Positions 1-9,095 of a stretch of DNA of 64,000 nucleotides are shown piece after piece. Under the pieces are notes generated by a model. That model did no database searches. It was given only the letters and a program-made list of their open reading frames with translations, and was not told the DNA's origin. The position numbers were made by a program, and so were the translations under genes. Numbering within the stretch: position 1 is the stretch's first letter; the number at the start of each line of letters is the position of its first letter. The stretch is from Eutrophomonas brisbanensis (GTDB lineage: Bacteria > Pseudomonadota > Gammaproteobacteria > Burkholderiales > Eutrophovitaceae), in the NCBI GenBank assembly GCA_038141705.1, contig JAYQIQ010000004.1, positions 1,550,001-1,614,000 of the forward strand. The letters run 5' to 3'.

Positions 1-852
1 AACGTAAGATATGTCGGCGCCATGATGAAGTACGTCCGCATAAGCTTGCTTTATGGCGTGAGCGATAATTCGATCTTTGATGTAACGTCCGTTGACAAAG
101 AGATATTGCGCGCTCTTACCGCGTAATTGGTGAGTTGGTGTCTGGATTAGTCCGGTTAATTCCAAGGTGGCATTCCCCTCGGATATCTCTAAACTGCTTT
201 CAACAAAATCGTCTCCGAGAACCTCGATGCATCGTTCTATCAAGCTAGCACCAGTAATTTGTCTTCGAAGTTTCCCAGCGTGATAAAGGGTGAACTGTAT
301 ATCGGGATGAGCTAAGGCCGAGCGTTTTAACACATCATCGCAGTGGCTAAATTCGGTTTGAGGGGAGCGAAGAAATTTTTTCCTAGCAGGGGTATTAAAG
401 TAAAGATTTTCTACTTCAACGGTTGTCCCTTGAGGTTGCGCACTCGGACTAATTTTTGCAGCTTTTCCGCCTGCGGTTGTTATCTCCCACCCATTTGATT
501 CGGAGGCATGCCGACTGGCAAGCCGGAATTGAGATACCGATGCGATAGAGGCCAGCGCCTCGCCCCTAAACCCAAGGCTTTCAATTGACTCTAAATCTTT
601 AAGATTCTCAATCTTACTAGTCGCATGTCTAGATACTGCGGGCTCCAGATCAATTCTTCTTATTCCAGGGCCATCATCAACTGCTCGAATAAGTTTTGTG
701 CCACCATCCTCCAAATAGATCGAGATTTTTTTCGCTCCTGCGTCAATACTATTTTCGAGTATTTCCTTCAGGGCGGAAGCGGGCCTCTCAACCACCTCCC
801 CAGCAGCGATTTGGCTAATCAGAGTGTCGGGTAAAGGTTTTATAATGTTCAT
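1..852 (-). CDS. mutL: DNA mismatch repair protein MutL, N-terminal part
   Basis: MutL is the GHKL-family ATPase that links MutS mismatch recognition to strand incision. The frame is open for 284 codons from ATG at 852 to the window edge, so the C-terminal dimerisation domain lies outside. The N-terminus carries the canonical helix ISQIAAGEVVERPASALKE, followed by ENSIDAGA (ATPase motif I), DDGPGI (motif II) and GFRGEALASI (motif III). Near the edge VNGRYIKDRIIAHAIKQAY matches the conserved end of the N-terminal region. In many gammaproteobacteria mutL follows tsaE-amiB directly; here tsaE-amiC lies about 3.8 kb upstream on the same strand, separated by the oppositely oriented transhydrogenase block. 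Identification is secure; only the 3' end is missing. Confidence 0.97.
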   Translation of the reverse strand, partial: MNIIKPLPDTLISQIAAGEVVERPASALKEILENSIDAGAKKISIYLEDGGTKLIRAVDDGPGIRRIDLEPAVSRHATSKIENLKDLESIESLGFRGEALASIASVSQFRLASRHASESNGWEITTAGGKAAKISPSAQPQGTTVEVENLYFNTPARKKFLRSPQTEFSHCDDVLKRSALAHPDIQFTLYHAGKLRRQITGASLIERCIEVLGDDFVESSLEISEGNATLELTGLIQTPTHQLRGKSAQYLFVNGRYIKDRIIAHAIKQAYADVLHHGADISYV

Positions 853-871
853 GTCTATAGATTATAGAGAG

Positions 872-901
872 TTGGCTTAATTCCACCTGATAACCTATAA
901 T
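872..901 (+). promoter_or_regulatory. sigma70-type promoter for the pnt operon
   Basis: TTGGCT at 872-877 and a perfect TATAAT at 896-901 are separated by 18 bp, in the gap between divergent mutL and pntAA. Transcription would start near 908 and give a leader of roughly 78 nt. This is a consensus match by eye only. Confidence 0.6.
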
Positions 902-985
902 GCTTGGCCCGTTCTGGTTGCCCTCGTATATATGTTTTGGGTAGAAAGTAATTCACTCAGATTATAAAGAAGGATTAATTGTTAA

Positions 986-2101
986 ATGCTTATAGGAATT
1001 CCACGCGAAATAGCTGATGGAGAAACTCGAGTCGCTGCGACCCCTGAAACCGTGAAGAAAATTCTTGCGAAGGGTTTGCATCGGGTCATTATTGAAAGCG
1101 GAGCCGGTTCGAAATGTTCGATACCCGACGCCGACTATGTAGCGCAAGGAGCTACGATCGTAGAAAGTAAAACTGACGTGTACGGCGCAGACATCATTCT
1201 TAAGGTGCGTGGTCCGATTAAGGAGGAGCTTGGGTTAATTAAAAAGGATCAAGTGGTAATTGCGCTTTTACAGCCACACCTCGAATCGGAACTCCTACAG
1301 CTTGCTTCAACCGGAGCAACGGGGTTTGCAATGGAGAAACTCCCAAGGATTTCGAGAGCGCAATCGATGGACGTACTTTCATCGCAAGCAAACTTAGCTG
1401 GATATAAAGCGGTGTTGATGGCAGCCAACGAATATGACCGTATCATGCCGATGCTGATGACGGCGGCTGGGACGGTCAAGGCTGCGCGTGTAGTCGTAAT
1501 GGGAGTAGGTGTTGCCGGACTACAAGCTATAGCAACGGCAAAAAGATTGGGCGCTGTTGTTGAGGCGACCGATGTCCGACCTGAAACAAAGGAGCAAGTA
1601 GAAAGCTTGGGCGCTAAGTTTATTGAAGTGCCGCTGACTGATGAAGAGAAGGAGCTTGCTAAGGGCGAAGGTGGTTACGCCAAGGAGATGGGAGAAGATT
1701 ATAGGAGGCGTCAGTCCGAGTTAGTAGCTGAACGTATAAAGCAATCAGATATTGTGATTACCACGGCGCTAATTCCCGGGAAGCCAGCGCCGGTTCTGGT
1801 TTCGGAGGAGATGGTCAAATCCATGAAGCCTGGTTCAGTGATTGTCGATATGGCCGTATCTCAAGGAGGGAACTGTCCTTTATCGGAGCTCGATCAGACA
1901 GTCGAGAAATATGGGGTGAAGATTATTGGTATCGGGAATATACCGGCGACAGTCGCGGCTGATGCGAGTGCGCTATATGCTCGTAATCTATTCAATTTTC
2001 TCGAGTTAATACTAAATAAAGATTCTGGATCAATAGAGATCAATCGCGAAGATGAAGTTGTTGAAGGCGCGTTAGCTTGTATTGACGGAAATTTGAAATA
2101 A
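986..2101 (+). CDS. pntAA: NAD(P) transhydrogenase subunit alpha part 1 (PntAA, dI domain)
   Basis: NAD(H)-binding domain I of proton-translocating transhydrogenase, which drives NADP+ reduction by NADH using the proton gradient. The 371-residue protein starts MLIGIPREIADGETRVAATP, typical of the alanine dehydrogenase/PNT N-terminal domain. The Rossmann segment VVVMGVGVAGLQAIATAKRLG begins near residue 170, with ATDVRPE after it and VIVDMAVSQGGNCPLS near residue 290. The protein stops after domain I, so the alpha subunit is split into two polypeptides, as in Rhodospirillum and many marine bacteria, unlike the single E. coli PntA. The next gene begins 18 bp downstream. The ATG at 986 has GAAGGA 12 bases upstream. 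Confidence 0.95.
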   Translation: MLIGIPREIADGETRVAATPETVKKILAKGLHRVIIESGAGSKCSIPDADYVAQGATIVESKTDVYGADIILKVRGPIKEELGLIKKDQVVIALLQPHLESELLQLASTGATGFAMEKLPRISRAQSMDVLSSQANLAGYKAVLMAANEYDRIMPMLMTAAGTVKAARVVVMGVGVAGLQAIATAKRLGAVVEATDVRPETKEQVESLGAKFIEVPLTDEEKELAKGEGGYAKEMGEDYRRRQSELVAERIKQSDIVITTALIPGKPAPVLVSEEMVKSMKPGSVIVDMAVSQGGNCPLSELDQTVEKYGVKIIGIGNIPATVAADASALYARNLFNFLELILNKDSGSIEINREDEVVEGALACIDGNLK

Positions 2102-2119
2102 ACGTAGGAGTGCATTGAA

Positions 2120-2437
2120 TTGGAATCCATAAATCCCACAATCATAAATTTGATTATTTTTGTACTGGCGGTTTACGTTGGGTATCACGTCGTGTGGAAT
2201 GTTACGCCGGCACTGCATACACCCCTCATGTCAGTAACGAATGCAATCTCTGCGATTGTCATTGTCGGCGCGATGCTTGCCGCTGCGTTGACCGAAACCA
2301 TGCTGGGTCAAGCGATGGGAGTTGCGGCCGTAGCGCTGGCCTCTGTAAATGTCTTTGGAGGTTTTCTGGTCACGAGAAGAATGTTAGAGATGTTTAAGAA
2401 AAAAGAAAGAAAAGTTAAAGCGGAGGATTCAAAGTGA
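2120..2437 (+). CDS. pntAB: NAD(P) transhydrogenase subunit alpha part 2 (PntAB)
   Basis: Membrane part of the split alpha subunit; with PntB it forms the proton channel (domain II). 105 residues with three hydrophobic segments: one beginning IINLIIFVLAVYVGYHVV, one around SAIVIVGAMLAAAL, and one around VAAVALASVNVFGGFLV. A basic tail (KKKERKVKAE) follows. The start is a TTG at 2120 placed after the ribosome-binding sequence TAGGAG (2105-2110). The HTPLMSVTNAIS segment is the family signature. The 3' end overlaps pntB by four bases (GTGA), implying translational coupling. Confidence 0.94.
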   Translation: MESINPTIINLIIFVLAVYVGYHVVWNVTPALHTPLMSVTNAISAIVIVGAMLAAALTETMLGQAMGVAAVALASVNVFGGFLVTRRMLEMFKKKERKVKAEDSK

Positions 2438-3861
2438 GTATGAATCTTGTTGTTTTACTCTATCTTGTGGCGTCCATTTGTTTTATCCAGGCGCTAAAGG
2501 GTTTATCTCATCCCACGACCTCTCGAATAGGTAATGTTTTTGGTATGTCTGGAATGGGCATCGCTGCAATCACGACGCTAGCCCTAATTTATAAGTTGGC
2601 GATGGATTCTGGATCCTCGGCTAATTTTCTAAACGTGTTTGCGGCGATCGTGGTTGGTGGTGGTGTCGGGACTATTATGGCGAAGCGTGTCGAAATGACA
2701 AAAATGCCGGAACTCGTTGCATTTATGCATTCGATGATTGGTTTGTCGGCTGTTGCAATTGCAGTGGCTGCTGTTGCCGAACCTCTCGCGCTTGGTATCA
2801 ACTTAGTTGAAGGTTATATCCCACTCGGCAATCGTTTTGAACTCTTTTTAGGCACGTTTGTTGGAGCAATTACTTTTTCAGGTTCTGTCATTGCTTTCGG
2901 AAAACTCTCGGGAAAATACAAACTGAGGATATTTAGAGGTGCTCCAATCGTATTTTCTGGGCAGCACTTCCTGAATTTAGTTTTAGCCCTTTTAATGGTT
3001 GGGTCGGGGCTCTGGTTTTTTGTTACCCAGGATTGGTTACCGTTTATTTTAATGACGGCAATCGCATTTGTGCTAGGAGTGCTGATTATTATCCCTATCG
3101 GTGGGGCGGATATGCCAGTTGTAGTGTCTATGCTAAATAGTTATTCCGGTTGGGCTGCAGCTGGTATCGGTTTTTCGCTAAATAATCCGATGCTAATCAT
3201 CGCTGGATCGCTCGTGGGATCCTCTGGCGCTATCTTGTCATACATTATGTGTAAGGCCATGAACCGCTCATTCTTTAGCGTCATTTTGGGTGGTTTTGGT
3301 GCGGAGGCAGGAACACAGGCGGAATCGGGAGAGCAGAGAAGTGTGAAGTCTGGCAGTGCGGATGATGTCGCGTTTCTGCTTGGTAATTCTGACTCGGTCA
3401 TCATTGTTCCTGGGTACGGTTTAGCGGTGGCGAGAGCGCAGCACGCAGTTAAGGAAATGACCGAGAAATTAATTGCAAAAGGGATAGAGGTCCGTTACGC
3501 AATTCATCCGGTAGCGGGAAGAATGCCCGGGCATATGAATGTGTTGCTTGCAGAGGCAGAGGTTCCCTACGACCAAGTGCATGAGATGGAAGATATCAAC
3601 AGTGAATTTGGTCAGACGGACGTGGTCTTTGTTCTTGGTGCGAATGATGTTGTTAATCCAGCAGCGAGAACTCCAGGCAGTCCGATCTTTGGTATGCCTA
3701 TTTTGGAAGCCTATAAGGCTCGAAATGTAATCATCAATAAACGTTCTATGGCGGCCGGGTATGCTGGACTGGACAACGAGCTTTTCTATATGGATAAGTC
3801 GATGATGGTTTTTGGGGATGCCAAGAAAGTGGTAGAGGACATTGTTAAGTCTTTAGATTAG
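2434..3861 (+). CDS. pntB: NAD(P) transhydrogenase subunit beta (PntB)
   Basis: Beta subunit: N-terminal membrane domain II and C-terminal NADP(H)-binding domain III. The 475 residues begin at a GTG overlapping pntAB; an ATG two codons later (2440) is an alternative. Roughly residues 1-280 are multiple hydrophobic helices, with GGADMPVVVSMLNSYSGWAA being a conserved family stretch. Domain III starts after a linker and shows VIIVPGYGLAVARAQHAV (nucleotide-binding loop), the segment YAIHPVAGRMPGHMNVLLAE, and VFVLGANDVVNPAART. All expected blocks are present and there is no frameshift. It completes a pntAA-pntAB-pntB operon that supplies NADPH. Confidence 0.96.
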   Translation: MSMNLVVLLYLVASICFIQALKGLSHPTTSRIGNVFGMSGMGIAAITTLALIYKLAMDSGSSANFLNVFAAIVVGGGVGTIMAKRVEMTKMPELVAFMHSMIGLSAVAIAVAAVAEPLALGINLVEGYIPLGNRFELFLGTFVGAITFSGSVIAFGKLSGKYKLRIFRGAPIVFSGQHFLNLVLALLMVGSGLWFFVTQDWLPFILMTAIAFVLGVLIIIPIGGADMPVVVSMLNSYSGWAAAGIGFSLNNPMLIIAGSLVGSSGAILSYIMCKAMNRSFFSVILGGFGAEAGTQAESGEQRSVKSGSADDVAFLLGNSDSVIIVPGYGLAVARAQHAVKEMTEKLIAKGIEVRYAIHPVAGRMPGHMNVLLAEAEVPYDQVHEMEDINSEFGQTDVVFVLGANDVVNPAARTPGSPIFGMPILEAYKARNVIINKRSMAAGYAGLDNELFYMDKSMMVFGDAKKVVEDIVKSLD

Positions 3862-3909
3862 TAGGCAATGTCTTAGTCGGGTGTTTGTAAATCCGCTAGG
3901 GAGGTTGTG

Positions 3910-4578
3910 ATGTATTACGATACGGCAAAAAATGACCATGGATTGCCACACAGTCCATTTAAGGCGATTGTTTCTCCTCGTCCAATTGGTTGGATTTCGT
4001 CAAGGTCCTCTTCGGGTGTTGTTAATTTGGCTCCGTACAGTTTCTTTAATGCGGTGAATGATGCCCCGCCAATGGTTATGTTCTCTTCTCAAGGCCGAAA
4101 AGATAGCTTAAAAAACATTGAGGACACAGGTGAGTTCGTATGCTCGCTCGCGACGCAAAAGCTTCATCAGGCGATGAACCTGAGTTCTGCGCTCGTCAAG
4201 TCAGATGTCAACGAGTTCACGCTATCGGGCTTGGAAGCTGTTGATTCGATCCAGGTAGGTCCGCCTAGAGTTGCTGGTACGCCTGCTGCCCTCGAGTGTA
4301 AGCTTTGGAAAATATTAGAGCTACCAAGTGCGGCAGTCGATCCTGATAAACGCGCTTATATGGTGCTGGGGCATGTTATAGGTGTGTTTGTTGATGAGCA
4401 GTTTTTGAAAGAGGGGATGTTTTGTACGGCGGATGCGGGAATCATTGCTCGCATGGGGTATATGGATTACTGCGGTGTTACGGCAGAGACGACATTCACG
4501 CTAAATCGTCCTGACGTTAGTGAGGATGGCCTAACTGCGACCGTGGTACCTGGGCCATGGGATGGAGTTTATCGCTGA
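3910..4578 (+). CDS. flavin reductase family protein (FMN-binding split barrel)
   Basis: About 222 residues of the flavin-reductase-like, FMN-binding family (DIM6/NTAB type). The N-terminal ISPRPIGWISS-like block appears here as AIVSPRPIGWISSRSSSGV, followed by NLAPYSFFNAVNDAPPMVMFSS, the usual FMN-contacting region, and later YMVLGHVIGVFVDE. The start is ATG 3910, with GTG 3907 immediately before it as an alternative; the GGGAGG at 3899-3904 serves both. It lies 48 bp after pntB on the same strand and may be co-transcribed. The partner monooxygenase, if any, cannot be told from the sequence. Family assignment is firm, substrate unknown. Confidence 0.85.
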   Translation: MYYDTAKNDHGLPHSPFKAIVSPRPIGWISSRSSSGVVNLAPYSFFNAVNDAPPMVMFSSQGRKDSLKNIEDTGEFVCSLATQKLHQAMNLSSALVKSDVNEFTLSGLEAVDSIQVGPPRVAGTPAALECKLWKILELPSAAVDPDKRAYMVLGHVIGVFVDEQFLKEGMFCTADAGIIARMGYMDYCGVTAETTFTLNRPDVSEDGLTATVVPGPWDGVYR

Positions 4579-4614
4579 TTTTTTCCAATTTAGGCGTGCG
4601 CTTTTGATCCCTCG

Positions 4615-5832
4615 TTAGTTCTCCGCTATGGTGACCCCGAGCTCTTCGGCGCTCGTTTTTTCAAAGAAATTTTTGAGCCCGTCGAGTATTGCCACCGCGA
4701 CTTGTTCTTGATACATGCCCTTATTCAGATCTTTCTCCTCTTGACGGTTACTCAGGAAGGCCGTCTCGACGAGAATTGAGCAAACGTCTAGAGATTTGAG
4801 CACTGCGAACGCTGCTTTCTCGACGTTTTCTTTGTGTAAATTATTAACTCTTTTAAGCCTAGCTAGTACGTTTTCTGCTAATCGTTCGCTAAGGATTGTT
4901 GTGAACGTTTGATTCAGATCGATGAGTGTGGTTTTGACATGGGGATCTGGATTATCAATATTAGGCCCGAATAAAAGATCAGCTTCATTCTCTTTTTTAG
5001 CTACCCATCTGGCATAAACCGAGCTTTCCCCTTTTTCTGAAAGTATGAAAACGGATGATCCGCTCGCTTTTCTGTTTTCAGCGGCGTCTGCGTCGATGGA
5101 TATAAATACTGCTGGCTCATGCTTTCTTATTTTCTCGATCCGATCTCTAAGTGGGATATAAACATCAGTTGATCGAGTCAGAACAGCGCGCATATTAGGC
5201 TCTTTGTTGATGAGCTTCGCTAATCGGTTCGCAATCGCAAGGGTAATGTGTTTCTCTTGTGTTCCCCTAGCTCCTAGTGCACCCGGATCTTTTCCGCCAT
5301 GACCAGGATCAATCGCGATCACAAATTTATTTTTCTTCGCGATTCTTTGTTCGGCCTTATTTTTCCCGGTGTCTATATCGGTTTCGGCTTTGTAAAAGTT
5401 CTCAATTGGGTCTAGATTTCCTTCTGCTTTAGTGACCACGAAAATGATCTCGTTATTATTTTTTGAGCCACTTATTTTTGGTGTAACACCTTCCTCGAGT
5501 GTAAATACTAATCGAGTAATGTTAGGCGTATTTTTGGCGGCTTTTGCTGTCAATAAAGGGCTATGGGAAGGCTTAATTTGCTCTGCAGCTTCTTCTAATA
5601 TTTTATTTAGTTGTGTGTTTTCGAAATCGAAATACAACCGGTTTGGGGATGGAATCTGATTCCATGAGTAGGAGATTGTTTGATTGAATTTGATTCTAAC
5701 TGCAGTGCTCGATTCGCTGGAGTTAACCTCGATGGAGACTACCTCATTGGCGGATTTAGCAATGCATGGGTTGCTGTAAATTACGATTAAACAGAAAGTA
5801 ACTAGTGACTTAGAAATCGCCCTAAATCTCAT
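4615..5832 (-). CDS. amiC: N-acetylmuramoyl-L-alanine amidase, AmiC type
   Basis: Periplasmic zinc amidase that cleaves septal peptidoglycan between MurNAc and L-Ala during cell separation. The 405 residues begin with a signal peptide (MRFRAISKSLVTFCLIVIYS...CIA). An AMIN domain covers roughly residues 30-140, followed by a linker. The Amidase_3 domain begins near residue 168 with FVIAIDPGHGGKDPGALGA (zinc His), then QEKHITLAIANRLAKLI, and near the end ILVETAFLSNRQEEKDL with the catalytic-region Glu. No LysM domain is seen at the C-terminus, unlike many AmiB proteins. It overlaps tsaE by 11 bp, the conserved tsaE-amidase arrangement. Confidence 0.92.
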   Translation of the reverse strand: MRFRAISKSLVTFCLIVIYSNPCIAKSANEVVSIEVNSSESSTAVRIKFNQTISYSWNQIPSPNRLYFDFENTQLNKILEEAAEQIKPSHSPLLTAKAAKNTPNITRLVFTLEEGVTPKISGSKNNNEIIFVVTKAEGNLDPIENFYKAETDIDTGKNKAEQRIAKKNKFVIAIDPGHGGKDPGALGARGTQEKHITLAIANRLAKLINKEPNMRAVLTRSTDVYIPLRDRIEKIRKHEPAVFISIDADAAENRKASGSSVFILSEKGESSVYARWVAKKENEADLLFGPNIDNPDPHVKTTLIDLNQTFTTILSERLAENVLARLKRVNNLHKENVEKAAFAVLKSLDVCSILVETAFLSNRQEEKDLNKGMYQEQVAVAILDGLKNFFEKTSAEELGVTIAEN

Positions 5833-6292
5833 GACTAACTCCTTCGATCATTTTTTTACCCTTTAATGTCTCAGACTCAAATGTAACTTTTCGTGATGTC
5901 CCTGCTATTTCGAATCGAATAAGAACATCGGCAGTATCCATGACGGCTGCTATTTTTTCAGGCCACTCGACAATACATATATTCTCTTCAGATAAATGTT
6001 CCTCATAACCCGCTTCGATTAATTCTTCTGCGGCGGTAACTCGGTAGAAATCGAAGTGAGAGATTTTTTTGTTGTTAATCGTATATGTCTCAACTAACGA
6101 ATAGGTAGGGCTTTTAACGCTGCCGCTGTATCCAAGCTCTCGCAGAATTCCACGGGTCAAGCAGGTTTTTCCTGCGCCAAGCTGTCCACTTAAGAAAATG
6201 GTCGTACCAGGAGTAAGGTGTTTCCCAATTTTTGCACCTAAAGAGGTCGTATCGGCTTCATCAGTCAGATGATATTCCATCGGCGCATTCAT
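5822..6292 (-). CDS. tsaE: tRNA threonylcarbamoyladenosine biosynthesis ATPase TsaE
   Basis: ATPase partner of TsaB and TsaD in forming t6A at position 37 of ANN-decoding tRNAs. 156 residues, normal for the family. Walker A is GQLGAGKT at about residues 36-43, followed by SPTYSLVETY and FDFYRVTAAEELIEAGYEE, then the CIVEWPEKI block. The ATG at 6292 overlaps the stop of the upstream lysR gene (ATGA), so it is probably translationally coupled; an in-frame ATG four codons later is an alternative. The 3' end overlaps amiC. Confidence 0.95.
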   Translation of the reverse strand: MNAPMEYHLTDEADTTSLGAKIGKHLTPGTTIFLSGQLGAGKTCLTRGILRELGYSGSVKSPTYSLVETYTINNKKISHFDFYRVTAAEELIEAGYEEHLSEENICIVEWPEKIAAVMDTADVLIRFEIAGTSRKVTFESETLKGKKMIEGVSHEI

Positions 6293-7181
6293 TCCTTGAT
6301 TCTCCCGAATTCTTTAACTATCTCTATAAATAATCTCGCCGCAGGTGAATCGTTTGATGCGTTCCATGCAATATGGATTTCGCTCAGCGGCGATGGTTCG
6401 ATGATTTCCCTGTAAACAACCCCAGGACGTTTCAAGTTCTCGATTGATTTTGGAATTAATGCGATCCCCATTTCTGCTGATACAAGGCTGACGATTGTTT
6501 GCATTTGAATCGCCTCTTGCGCGATTGCCGGAGCGAAACCGTACCTTTTACACAGAAGTAATATGTCGTCGTACAATCCCGGTGCATGTTGCCGTGGCGT
6601 CATAATAAAGGGCACATCTATTAAATTTTTTATTGAAACTTTCTTTCCATTTTTTGCCAATAAATGTTTTTCTGGTAGCGCAATGATCAGCGGCTCTTTC
6701 AAGACGGCCCGTGTTTCGATTGACGCCGAGTGTATCGGGGGGAGTATGAAGCCCACATCGATAACTCCGTTAATTAAATCTACGACTTGGATGTCCGTAG
6801 TGGCTTCTCTTAGGTTTAGTGATACGAGTGGATATTCCCGCCGAAATTCTCGCAATACGCTTGGGAGTAAGTTGTAGTCAGCAACGCTGATAAACCCAAT
6901 AACGAGATTACCGACTTCACCTCTCGCAGCCTGGACTGCGACAGTCTTCGCGTGATCAACCCGAGTTAAGATATTTTTAGCCTCGTGCAGGAATGCTCCT
7001 CCAGCTTGTGTGAGGGATACGCTTCGTTTCGTCCGACTAAAAAGTTCGACTCCTACTTCTTTCTCTAAATCCCGAATCTGCATCGATAGGGGGGTTGCGA
7101 AATATGGAGTGCGTTTGCCGCTCGACCGAAGTGTAACTCTTTGGCCAGAGTCACAAAGTATCGAAGATGTCTTAGCTCCAT
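6289..7181 (-). CDS. LysR-family transcriptional regulator (frameshifted by probable 1-base error)
   Basis: A LysR regulator of about 297 residues once repaired. The reading frame from ATG 7181 encodes MELRHLRYFVTLAKELHFGR and the start of the helix-turn-helix (ANALHISQPP), then goes out of frame at a run of six G on the plus strand (7089-7094). A seventh G restores the standard PPLSMQIRDLEKEVGVELF and the rest of the winged helix, then an effector domain of periplasmic-binding fold to 6289. It is divergent from ilvD with about 175 AT-rich bases between, so it may regulate ilvD. It also overlaps tsaE by four bases, placing it at the head of the lysR-tsaE-amiC operon. Confidence 0.88.
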
Positions 7182-7220
7182 TAATATATTTAAAATATTA
7201 AAAACATAATAATAATATAT

Positions 7221-7249
7221 TTGACTATGTTTATGTAATCAAGAATAGT
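7221..7249 (+). promoter_or_regulatory. possible ilvD promoter in the AT-rich lysR-ilvD gap
   Basis: TTGACT at 7221-7226 is followed after 17 bp by AATAGT (7244-7249), a four-of-six match to the -10 consensus. The whole gap 7182-7357 is strikingly A/T-rich and would also hold the divergent lysR promoter and any LysR binding site. The call rests on consensus matching by eye. Confidence 0.35.
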
Positions 7250-7357
7250 TCTGCGTTATTTTGATTAAGATAGTGTCTATCGGTAACCGAACTAAATATC
7301 TGATTTAACTAATATTAATTTTTTAATCTATCGTATTTATTTGAGGAGGCAAGAGGT

Positions 7358-9040
7358 ATGACTGATAACTGGCGCAGTAAACTAATCACTGGTGGGGACG
7401 TTCGTGCTCCCAACAGGGCTATGTTGCGTGCGGTCGATTTTAACGATGGCGATTTTGAAAAGCCCATCGTCGGGGTGGCGAATGGTCATTCAAACATGAA
7501 TCCTTGCAATGCGGGAATTCAGCCGTTAGTCGATCGCGCAATGGAGGCTATCAGAGAGGCTGGAGGTATGCCGCAAGTTTTTGGCGTTCCAACTGTTACT
7601 GACGGTATCGGGATGGGTACTGACGGAATGAAGTACTCACTCGTATCTCGAGAGGTGATTGCCGATGCTATTGAAACCTCTGTAAATGGCCAAATGATGG
7701 ATGGCGCGTTGGTCGTGGGCGCATGCGATAAGAATATGCCCGCAGGCATGATGGCGATCGCGAGGATGAATGTCCCAGCGATCTATGTTTACGGTGGAAC
7801 GATCAAGCCGGGAAATTGGAAGGGACAAGATCTTACAATTGCTAGTGCGTACGAAGCCGTTGGTGCTTACAGCGCTGGGAAGATTTCAAAGGAAGATTTT
7901 GTTGGGATTGAGAAAAACGCATGTCCAACATTCGGTGCGTGTGGCGGTATGTTTACTGCAAATACAATGTCCTCCTCATTTGAGGCGCTCGGAATGAGTT
8001 TGATGGGATCTTCCGTGATGGCGGCGGTCGATCCAGAGAAGACAGATTCTGCCGGCGAGTCTGGTCGGGTGTTGTTGAATGCAATTAAAAATAACATTAG
8101 ACCGCGTGACATTATTACCCGTAAGTCTATTGAAAACGTCGTTGCGTTAATCATGGCAACTGGCGGGTCTACCAATGCGGTTCTCCATTATTTAGCTATC
8201 GCATCTGCCGCTGGAGTGGAGTGGACTATTGAGGACTTCGAGCGTATGCGACAGAAGGTGCCAGTTTTTTGTGATCTCAAGCCGTCAGGAAAATATGTGG
8301 GTGTTGATCTCCATCGTGCGGGTGGTGTTCCTCAAGTGCTTAAAATGCTCCTCGTTAATGGGTTGCTGCATGGCGATTGCATGACAATCACTGGAAAGAC
8401 CATTGCTGAAGAGTTGGAGAATATCCCGGCTGAGCCATCTCCAGATCAGGATGTGATTCGACCATTCGATAAACCCCTCTATAAAAAAGGTCATCTCGCG
8501 GTGTTAAAAGGCAATCTTGCCACTGAGGGTTGCGTCGCTAAAATTACTGGATTGAAAAATCCTGTCATCACAGGGCCTGCTCGAGTCTTTAACTCCGAAA
8601 AGGAAACAATGGACGCGATCATGGGTGGGAAAATAAAAGCGGGTGACGTTATTGTTATTCGTTACGAGGGGCCAAAAGGTGGTCCTGGAATGCAGGAGAT
8701 GCTTGCGCCAACTTCAGCGCTTATCGGGGCTGGCCTTGGTGAGTCTGTGGGACTTTTAACTGATGGACGTTTCTCGGGCGCTACCTGGGGTATGGTTGTT
8801 GGTCATGTTGCTCCAGAAGCATTCGTAGGTGGGAATATCGCGTTGGTTGAAGACGGAGACGAGATTACGATCGATGCTCACCAGCTTCTTATTCAGGTCA
8901 ACGTATCCGATGAGGAGCTTGCGAAGCGACGCGCGAATTGGAAGCAGCCTGAGCCGCGATTTAATCGCGGCTTGCTAGCGAAGTACACAAGATTGGTATC
9001 GACTGCTTCGAAGGGTGCGGTTACCGATAACTTCGAATAA
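7358..9040 (+). CDS. ilvD: dihydroxy-acid dehydratase
   Basis: Iron-sulfur dehydratase catalysing the third common step of valine, isoleucine and leucine synthesis (dihydroxy-acid to 2-keto acid). The 560 residues belong to the shorter IlvD form rather than the about 616-residue E. coli type. Cluster-region motifs are VVGACDKNMPAGMMAIAR near residue 120 and ACPTFGACGGMFTANTM near residue 190, giving the expected cysteines. C-terminal landmarks are EGPKGGPGMQEML and LLTDGRFSGATWG. The gene is preceded by GAGGAGG about nine bases before the ATG and ends at an intrinsic terminator. Divergence from a LysR gene suggests local control. Confidence 0.96.
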   Translation: MTDNWRSKLITGGDVRAPNRAMLRAVDFNDGDFEKPIVGVANGHSNMNPCNAGIQPLVDRAMEAIREAGGMPQVFGVPTVTDGIGMGTDGMKYSLVSREVIADAIETSVNGQMMDGALVVGACDKNMPAGMMAIARMNVPAIYVYGGTIKPGNWKGQDLTIASAYEAVGAYSAGKISKEDFVGIEKNACPTFGACGGMFTANTMSSSFEALGMSLMGSSVMAAVDPEKTDSAGESGRVLLNAIKNNIRPRDIITRKSIENVVALIMATGGSTNAVLHYLAIASAAGVEWTIEDFERMRQKVPVFCDLKPSGKYVGVDLHRAGGVPQVLKMLLVNGLLHGDCMTITGKTIAEELENIPAEPSPDQDVIRPFDKPLYKKGHLAVLKGNLATEGCVAKITGLKNPVITGPARVFNSEKETMDAIMGGKIKAGDVIVIRYEGPKGGPGMQEMLAPTSALIGAGLGESVGLLTDGRFSGATWGMVVGHVAPEAFVGGNIALVEDGDEITIDAHQLLIQVNVSDEELAKRRANWKQPEPRFNRGLLAKYTRLVSTASKGAVTDNFE

Positions 9041-9060
9041 GTTAAATTTTTCAAGAAACC

Positions 9061-9095
9061 AATCCCCGCCGAAACTTCACGGCGGGGATTTTTTT
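9061..9095 (+). terminator. intrinsic terminator after ilvD
   Basis: A perfect 11-bp stem, AATCCCCGCCG (9061-9071) with CGGCGGGGATT (9080-9090), has an 8-base loop and runs into seven T (9089-9095). The tract of U is only on the plus-strand transcript, so it serves ilvD; the convergent DUF465 gene ends within it. Confidence 0.9.
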
